64,000 nt of DNA from Burkholderia sp. HI2500 (lineage in GTDB: Bacteria; Pseudomonadota; Gammaproteobacteria; Burkholderiales; Burkholderiaceae): the NCBI RefSeq assembly GCF_002223055.1, contig NZ_NKFL01000006.1:1116001-1180000 (forward strand). Direction: 5' to 3'. How positions within the stretch are numbered: position 1 is the stretch's first letter; each line of letters starts with the position of its first letter. The notes below the pieces were generated by a model, which was not told the DNA's origin, did no database searches, and was given only the letters and a program-made list of their open reading frames with translations. Positions 59,549 through 64,000 of this stretch are shown piece by piece. A program made the translations under genes and the position numbers.

Positions 59549-60484
59549 ATGACCGCTCTTTCCCCGATTCCCGTTTTCGACGCGGCCGACACGGCCGCGC
59601 TGCTCGACTACCCGGCGCTGCTCGCCACGCTCAGGCAGGCCGTCGCCGACTATGCGGCGGGCGAGATCGTCAGCCCCGAACGCCTGGTCGTGCCGCTGCA
59701 GGCGGGCGGCGTGATGCTGTCGATGCCGTCGAGCGCGCGCGACCTCGCGACCCACAAGCTCGTGAACGTGTGCCCGGGCAACGGCGCGCGCGGGCTGCCG
59801 ACGATCCTCGGCCAGGTCACCGCCTACGACGCGACCACCGGCGAGATGCGCTTCGCGCTCGACGGCCCGACGGTCACCGGGCGCCGCACGGCGGCCATCA
59901 CCGCGCTCGGCATCCAGGCGCTGCAGGGCGCCGCGCCGCGCGACATCCTGCTGATCGGCACCGGGAAGCAGGCGGCCAATCACGCGGAAGCGCTCGCCGC
60001 GATCTTTCCCGAGGCGCGCCTTCACGTGCGCGGCACAAGCGCCGACAGCACAGCGGCATTCTGTGCCGCGCACCGCGCGCAGGCGCCGCGCCTCGTGCCG
60101 CTCGACGGTGACGCGATTCCCGATGCGATCGACGTGGTCGTCACGCTGACGACGAGCCGCACGCCCGTCTATCGCGAAGCCGCGCGCGAAGGCCGGCTCG
60201 TGGTCGGCGTCGGCGCGTTTACCGCGGACGCGGCCGAGATCGACGCGAACACGGTGCGCGCCAGCCGGCTGGTCGTCGACGATCCGGCCGGCGCGCGTCA
60301 CGAAGCCGGCGACCTGATCGTCGCGCAGGTCGACTGGCAGCACGTCGCATCGCTCGCCGACGTGCTGGGCGGCGCATTCGACCGCAACGGGCCGCTGCTG
60401 TTCAAGAGCGTCGGATGTGCGGCGTGGGATCTCGCCGCGTGCCGCACGGCGCGCGATGCGCTGGCTGCGCGCCAGGCCGGCTGA
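59549..60484 (+). CDS. lhpI: Delta1-pyrroline-2-carboxylate reductase (ornithine cyclodeaminase family)
   Basis: Reductase of 311 aa of the ornithine cyclodeaminase/mu-crystallin family. It has a Rossmann segment AAPRDILLIGTGKQAANHAEALAAIFPEARLHVRG and a substrate loop with RTAAITALGIQALQG. In LhpI-type enzymes this fold reduces Delta1-pyrroline-2-carboxylate to L-proline with NAD(P)H. The dehydratase and GntR regulator next door make this function far more likely than ornithine cyclodeaminase. The start is the ATG giving MTALSPIP. It is divergent from the regulator. Confidence 0.85.
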   Translation: MTALSPIPVFDAADTAALLDYPALLATLRQAVADYAAGEIVSPERLVVPLQAGGVMLSMPSSARDLATHKLVNVCPGNGARGLPTILGQVTAYDATTGEMRFALDGPTVTGRRTAAITALGIQALQGAAPRDILLIGTGKQAANHAEALAAIFPEARLHVRGTSADSTAAFCAAHRAQAPRLVPLDGDAIPDAIDVVVTLTTSRTPVYREAAREGRLVVGVGAFTADAAEIDANTVRASRLVVDDPAGARHEAGDLIVAQVDWQHVASLADVLGGAFDRNGPLLFKSVGCAAWDLAACRTARDALAARQAG

Positions 60485-60553
60485 CCCGCCAACCTCCCCC
60501 TTCAGCCGCGCTCGCGGCATCGCCCCCTCGGAGCCGCTCCGGCGATTTCCCGT

Positions 60554-60583
60554 ACGCGTTGTAGGAATCGCCCTACAACGCGT
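60554..60583. promoter_or_regulatory. Inverted repeat upstream of the stand-alone receiver
   Basis: ACGCGTTGTAGG-AATCGC-CCTACAACGCGT has perfect 12-bp arms and a 6-bp spacer. A further CCTACA half lies at about 60592. It is 70 bp upstream of the receiver-protein start, an operator position. Its spacing fits NarL/FixJ-type sites, as a guess. Confidence 0.6.
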
Positions 60584-60652
60584 CGCAGCGGCCTACATCA
60601 ACTTCCAATTCGGCCGATTTCATTTTCGGCGGCGCAACACGATACTGCCGGC

Positions 60653-61057
60653 ATGAATGCCAGCCCGTTACCCGCCGCGCTCCGGGTGTTTCTCGTCGAT
60701 CACGCCGTCGCCGTCCGGCAGCGGATCGCGCTGCTCGTCGGCGCGATCCGCGGTGTCGCCGTCGTCGGCGAAGCGGAAGACGGCCAGGACGCGTGGACGC
60801 ATATCCGCAGCAGCCAGGCGGACGTGGTGATCGTCGACCTGCGGCTGGCGGACGGCAGCGGCCTCGAGCTGATCGGGACGCTGTCGAAGGCCGCGCCGCG
60901 CATCGTCACCATCGTGCTGACGAATCACTCGGCACCGGCATTCAGAGAGGCATGCGCGTTGGCCGGAGCCGACTACTTCTTCGACAAGACCGTCGAATTC
61001 GACGCCGCATGCCAGGTCATCGAATCCCTGGCGCACGCTCGCGTGCACCACCCCTGA
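60653..61057 (+). CDS. Stand-alone response regulator receiver protein
   Basis: Single-domain CheY-like protein of 134 aa. The phospho-Asp is in VVIVDLRLADGSG, but the usual acidic pair at the start reads VDH (FLVDHAVAVRQR), missing one Asp, and the switch Lys is in DYFFDKTVE. No output domain. An FNR-type regulator gene follows 16 bp later, so the two are probably one operon and the receiver may act on it or on a kinase encoded elsewhere. Confidence 0.88.
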   Translation: MNASPLPAALRVFLVDHAVAVRQRIALLVGAIRGVAVVGEAEDGQDAWTHIRSSQADVVIVDLRLADGSGLELIGTLSKAAPRIVTIVLTNHSAPAFREACALAGADYFFDKTVEFDAACQVIESLAHARVHHP

Positions 61058-61073
61058 CGAGCCGGAGTGACTC

Positions 61074-61853
61074 ATGTCCACAGCCACCCCCTGCGCCGCC
61101 GACGTATCCATCGCGCCTCGGCCGACGATTCCGCTTCGCGCGGTCACGCGCGCCGACGCCGCCAAGCATCCCGCCGCACGCTGCTCGGTGTGCGCGATGC
61201 GCACGATGTGCCTGCCGCCGCACCTGACCGCAGCCGAATACGGCCGCCTCGACTCGATCATCTGCACGACCCGGCAGGTGCGCCAGGGCGACGCGCTGTT
61301 CCGCACCGACGATCCGTTCCAGAGCATCTATGCGGTGCGCGCGGGTTCGTTCAAGACGGTGATGATGCATCGCGACGGCCGCGAACACGTGACGGGCTTC
61401 CAGATTGCCGGCGAAACGCTCGGGATGGACGGCATCGGCGGCGGCCAGCATTGCTGCGACGCGATCGCGCTCGAGGACAGCGTCGTGTGCATCATCCCGT
61501 TCGGTGCGCTCGAAGCGGCGTGCCGCGAGATCAAGCCGATGCAGCACTTCCTCTACCAGATGCTGAGCAGCGAGATCGTCCGCGAATCGAGCCAGATGCT
61601 GCTGCTCGGCACGATGTCGGCCGAGCAACGCGTCGCGCATTTCCTGCTGAACCTGTCGTCGCGCTTCGAGGCGCGCGGCTATTCGGCAACGGAATTCAAC
61701 CTGCGGATGACGCGCGAGGAAATCGGCTGCTATCTCGGGATGAAGCTCGAAACCGTGAGCCGGATGTTCTCGCGGTTCCATCGCGAAGCGCTGGTCGAAA
61801 CGCGCGGCAAGCGCGTGCGCATCATCGACTCGCAAGCGCTCGCACGGGTCTGA
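61074..61853 (+). CDS. FNR-type oxygen-sensing transcriptional regulator
   Basis: Crp/Fnr regulator of 259 aa with the complete iron-sulfur ligand set of FNR: C37-x2-C40-x5-C46 near the N-terminus (CSVCAMRTMC) and C139 in DSVVCIIPF, spaced as in E. coli FNR. The cNMP-like beta-roll is followed by a helix-turn-helix with REEIGCYLGMKLETVSRMFSRFH, which carries the E-xx-SR recognition residues of FNR that read TTGAT half-sites. It should activate low-oxygen genes. FNR-like sites lie upstream of three stress/small genes in this window. It follows the receiver gene by 16 bp. Confidence 0.93.
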   Translation: MSTATPCAADVSIAPRPTIPLRAVTRADAAKHPAARCSVCAMRTMCLPPHLTAAEYGRLDSIICTTRQVRQGDALFRTDDPFQSIYAVRAGSFKTVMMHRDGREHVTGFQIAGETLGMDGIGGGQHCCDAIALEDSVVCIIPFGALEAACREIKPMQHFLYQMLSSEIVRESSQMLLLGTMSAEQRVAHFLLNLSSRFEARGYSATEFNLRMTREEIGCYLGMKLETVSRMFSRFHREALVETRGKRVRIIDSQALARV

Positions 61854-61898
61854 CAACCCGGAACCCAGGCTGCGCCTGACGGCACCGCGCGCGATGCA

Positions 61899-62255
61899 TC
61901 ATCGCACCGCGCGATCGGCCGCCGCGTTGCGCAGCCCCACCCTTGCACCGGCCGCCTGGCACGCGATCAGCGCCTGTTCGGCCTGCATGAACGCGCGGCG
62001 CAGCGCGTCGTCCAGGTTGCCGCCGACGCACGGCGGCAGCGGCCAGCGCGCCGTGTCGTGCATCACGAGGTCGAGTCGTACGTCGTACACGCGTGCGCCA
62101 TCGGCGTCGGCGTCGGCGCTCGCTTCAATGGCGAGGTAACAGCCGCCGATCAGCGTGCGAAACCGTTCGAGCCGCACCAGCTGCGCGCCGGCTTCGGCTT
62201 CGACCGCGGCGGTCCCCGTGAATCCCAGGCAGGCGATCTGCATGCCCACGCCCAT
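61899..62255 (-). CDS. Small conserved hypothetical protein
   Basis: Protein of 118 aa, not recognised. The core LVRLERFRTLIGGCYLAIEASADADADGARVYDVRLDLVMHD is beta-rich and followed by a helical end (DDALRRAFMQAEQALIACQA). RBS AGGAGA precedes the ATG. It lies in a run of small genes next to the FNR-type regulator. Confidence 0.7.
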   Translation of the reverse strand: MGVGMQIACLGFTGTAAVEAEAGAQLVRLERFRTLIGGCYLAIEASADADADGARVYDVRLDLVMHDTARWPLPPCVGGNLDDALRRAFMQAEQALIACQAAGARVGLRNAAADRAVR

Positions 62256-62410
62256 GTCGTGTCTCCTGACGGGGCCGCCCGCTCGTCGACCGCCTTGCAT
62301 GTGCCGCCCGCACCGTAAGGCGGCGGCACGTGTTGCCCGTGGCACGGCGCGATTTCTGCGATCGCTGCCCGGCCGATAGTCTGCCCGCGCCGTCGCCGGC
62401 GCGGGTCCGT

Positions 62411-62650
62411 TCATACGTTGAAGGTCTGTGACGTCTTCATCTCGATCCAGGTCATGCCGGCCCGCAACCCTTCGATCATCGCCTCGCGCTCGGTCGGATA
62501 CGCATGGCTGTGCTCGAACGTATGATGAAAACGCGCGGCGCCGGTGCCGTGCTCGACCGACACGCGGCAGCGGAATTCGCCCGATTCGCACGGGCGCGTC
62601 TCGACTTCGACGGACCAGTCGCGTTCGTGAATGTTGCCCTGCAGTGTCAT
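62411..62650 (-). CDS. Small conserved hypothetical protein
   Basis: Soluble alpha/beta protein of 79 aa, MTLQGNIHERDWSVEVETRP, then FRCRVSVEHG and HHTFEHSHAYPTEREAMIEGLRAGMTWIEMK. A strong AGGAGG precedes the ATG. It is 16 bp after the DUF1488 gene and presumably in one transcript with it. No function known. Confidence 0.75.
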   Translation of the reverse strand: MTLQGNIHERDWSVEVETRPCESGEFRCRVSVEHGTGAARFHHTFEHSHAYPTEREAMIEGLRAGMTWIEMKTSQTFNV

Positions 62651-62666
62651 GCGCCCTCCTGCGGTA

Positions 62667-62957
62667 TCAGTCTCCGAGCCGGAAGTGGCCGCTGTGCAGC
62701 AGCACCGGCCGGCCGCCGATTTCCTCGAGCATGCGTCGTGCCATCGCCTCGATCGCCGACCGGTGCGCGTCGAATGCGGCCAGCAGGTCGCGTTCGAGCA
62801 GCGACGGCGCGCCGAAATGATCCTCCAGCGCCTCGGCCGTGACCGCGCACTGCACGCACCGTCCGTCGACCAGCGCCGAAAACGCCACGACCAGGTCGCG
62901 TGCGCAATATTCGGGTGGTTCCGGCGGGAAAACAATCTGCATCTGTCGGCCTGTCAT
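62667..62957 (-). CDS. DUF1488 family protein
   Basis: Soluble protein of 96 aa, MQIVFPPEPPEYCARDLVVAFSALVDGRCVQCAVTAEALEDHFGA, typical of DUF1488. An ATG five codons inside (62942) is an alternative start. An FNR-like site lies 51-64 bp upstream, suggesting oxygen-dependent expression together with the next small gene. Confidence 0.8.
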   Translation of the reverse strand: MTGRQMQIVFPPEPPEYCARDLVVAFSALVDGRCVQCAVTAEALEDHFGAPSLLERDLLAAFDAHRSAIEAMARRMLEEIGGRPVLLHSGHFRLGD

Positions 62958-63007
62958 CGTCGTGATGGCTCCATGACAAGAGCATAGTGGCGCGCGCGCC
63001 CGCACGC

Positions 63008-63021
63008 TTGACCCACGTCAA
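63008..63021 (-). promoter_or_regulatory. FNR-like site upstream of the DUF1488 gene
   Basis: TTGACCCACGTCAA is a perfect TTGAC-N4-GTCAA dyad, centred about 57 bp upstream of the start codon. This is close to the position an activator site would occupy (-41.5) for a short leader. Confidence 0.55.
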
Positions 63022-63095
63022 CCGGTTCGCTGCACCGCACGATGACGGCGCGGCGGCGTGCCGGCGCGGCTGTGCGATGCAGCTACAAACGGCTT

Positions 63096-63494
63096 TCAGC
63101 CCGCGTCGGGCTCGATCGCCGCGCCGCGCTCCGCGAGCAGTTCGCGCAGCACGCTGCGGTGGCAATGGCGCTCGTCGTCGCAATAGCAGCCGATCGAAAA
63201 CGCGGTGGTCGCCGACAGCGCCGCCAGCAGGTCGAGCACCTTCGGCGCATCGCCATGCGCCATCTCCGCACGGAAGTGACGCCGGAACGCGTTCCATTCG
63301 GCATCGGTTGCGGCGGCCTGCGCCTGCGCGACGAGTTCCGGGCTCGGCGACAGCGTCGGCAGCCATACATCATAGTAGTTGCGCGACGCGAATTCCGCCT
63401 TTGGCACGCCGCGCGGCGGCCGCCGCACCGTGCCGATCCGCAGGCCCTCGCCGGCCGCGCGCGGCGTGCCGAGCTGGATGATCCGGATGCCCAT
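63096..63494 (-). CDS. DUF488 family protein
   Basis: Protein of 132 aa, MGIRIIQLGTPRAAGEGLRIGTVRRPPRGVPKAEFASRNYYDVWLPTLSPS, typical of DUF488 (YeaO-like), with a C-terminal CYCDDERHCHRSVLRELL segment that has several Cys/His. RBS AAGGAAG precedes the ATG. Function unknown. Same strand as the aminotransferase upstream. Confidence 0.85.
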   Translation of the reverse strand: MGIRIIQLGTPRAAGEGLRIGTVRRPPRGVPKAEFASRNYYDVWLPTLSPSPELVAQAQAAATDAEWNAFRRHFRAEMAHGDAPKVLDLLAALSATTAFSIGCYCDDERHCHRSVLRELLAERGAAIEPDAG

Positions 63495-63589
63495 GTGCTT
63501 CCTTCCAAGTTGCGCTGGATGCCGTGATCGTACCGCCGTGCGTGCCCCCGCGTCAGCCGGGTGGCGCACCTTGCGGCCGCACAATGAAA

Positions 63590-63621
63590 AACCGGCTGCC
63601 CCCTTGCGGAGACAGCCGGTT
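63590..63621 (-). terminator. Intrinsic terminator of the aromatic aminotransferase gene
   Basis: Stem AACCGGCTG/CAGCCGGTT with a 14-base loop, followed on the minus strand by TTTTTCATTG. It lies 26 bp beyond the aminotransferase stop. Confidence 0.85.
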
Positions 63622-63646
63622 CGGCCAGCCGCGTGGCGCGCCGCGC

Positions 63647-64000
63647 TCAGACGCCGCTCTTCAGCACCTTGCCGATGGCATCCGCGACGATGGCGACGTT
63701 CGAGTCGTTCAGGCCCGCGACGCACATCCGGCCCGAACGCAGGACGTACACGCCGTGCACTTCGCGCAGCGCGTCGACCTGCGATTCGGTCAGGCCCGTG
63801 TACGTGAACATCCCGCGCTGCTTCACGTAGCGCGTCAGTGCCTCGCCGCTGACGTGGTCGCGCAGGCCGTCATGGATCGACTGGCGCATCCGCGCGATGC
63901 GGCGGCACATCGCCGCCAGTTCCTCTTCCCACTGCTTGCGCAGCGCGGGCGTGCCGAGCACGGTTGCCACGACCTTCGCGCCGTAGGTTTGCGGGTTGCT
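63647..64000 (-). CDS. tyrB: Aromatic/aspartate aminotransferase, C-terminal part
   Basis: The last 117 residues of a class I PLP aminotransferase; the 5' part, including the PLP Lys, lies beyond the right edge. Diagnostic pieces are TPALRKQWEEELAAMCRRIARMR and the active-site-lid region KQRGMFTYTGLTESQVDALREVHGVYVLRSGRMCVAGLN. The RSGRMCVAGLN segment contains the substrate-carboxylate-binding Arg, and this pattern is typical of TyrB/AspC. It is followed by a strong terminator. Confidence 0.88.
   Translation of the reverse strand, partial: SNPQTYGAKVVATVLGTPALRKQWEEELAAMCRRIARMRQSIHDGLRDHVSGEALTRYVKQRGMFTYTGLTESQVDALREVHGVYVLRSGRMCVAGLNDSNVAIVADAIGKVLKSGV

Noticed and set aside
1..64000. CRISPR array, tRNA, rRNA or IS element
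   Set aside because: No spaced direct repeats, no cloverleaf or ribosomal signature and no transposase frame were seen on reading both strands; a dedicated scan could still find a short tRNA.

Overview
The window looks like a piece of a Burkholderia chromosome, most likely the Burkholderia cepacia complex and perhaps a secondary replicon. GC content and codon bias are high. Many products have Burkholderia-type relatives: a DUF4148 protein, a DUF3562-like protein, universal stress proteins, a divergent second MurA and an IclR regulator with PcaR-type boxes. The genus is inferred from protein character; no search was run. No rRNA, tRNA, CRISPR array, insertion sequence or prophage was seen.

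Layout. 1-3.9 kb: a periplasmic molybdenum/iron-sulfur oxidoreductase pair (cut at the left edge), a small monooxygenase, and a CurA-like reductase with a TetR repressor; matching operators lie upstream of both of the last two. 4.1-7 kb: an unknown Tat lipoprotein behind a 22-bp perfect palindrome, a heptamer tandem repeat and a KfrA-like coiled-coil DNA-binding protein. 7.4-13.3 kb: thiolase, short CDF transporter, LuxR-type regulator, and an esterase translationally coupled to a RibB with a degenerate RibA half. 13.4-15.2 kb: a HipBA toxin-antitoxin module. 15.2-24.1 kb: DUF2252 protein, OYE-type reductase, HPPD divergent from an MHS-family transporter with PcaR-like boxes between them, MurA2, a small secreted-protein pseudogene, and an IclR regulator carrying the same box. 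24.1-28.1 kb: a nuclease-helicase and a FAN1-type nuclease in one operon directly behind a LexA box.

28.2-45.6 kb is rich in stress and signalling genes: MipA/OmpV porin-like protein, many small conserved proteins, CBS and PRC-barrel proteins, a hybrid kinase divergent from a sigma-54 activator, a chemoreceptor, two universal stress proteins with upstream FNR-like sites, an amino-acid permease, a DedA-rhodanese fusion and a cupin. 45.9-53.4 kb: CHASE/PAS kinase with a NarL-type regulator, LprI-like protein, the DUF1326-DUF2182-EamA run, DUF4148 and PilZ proteins. 53.4-56.1 kb: penicillin-binding protein 1A.

56.2-60.5 kb reads as a trans-3-hydroxy-L-proline catabolic cluster: dehydratase, amino-acid binding protein, FCD-type GntR regulator and pyrroline-2-carboxylate reductase, with palindromic operators. 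60.6-64 kb: a stand-alone receiver protein, an FNR-type oxygen sensor, several small conserved proteins and, cut by the right edge, an aromatic aminotransferase. The FNR-type regulator and the FNR-like sites suggest a low-oxygen stress regulon.
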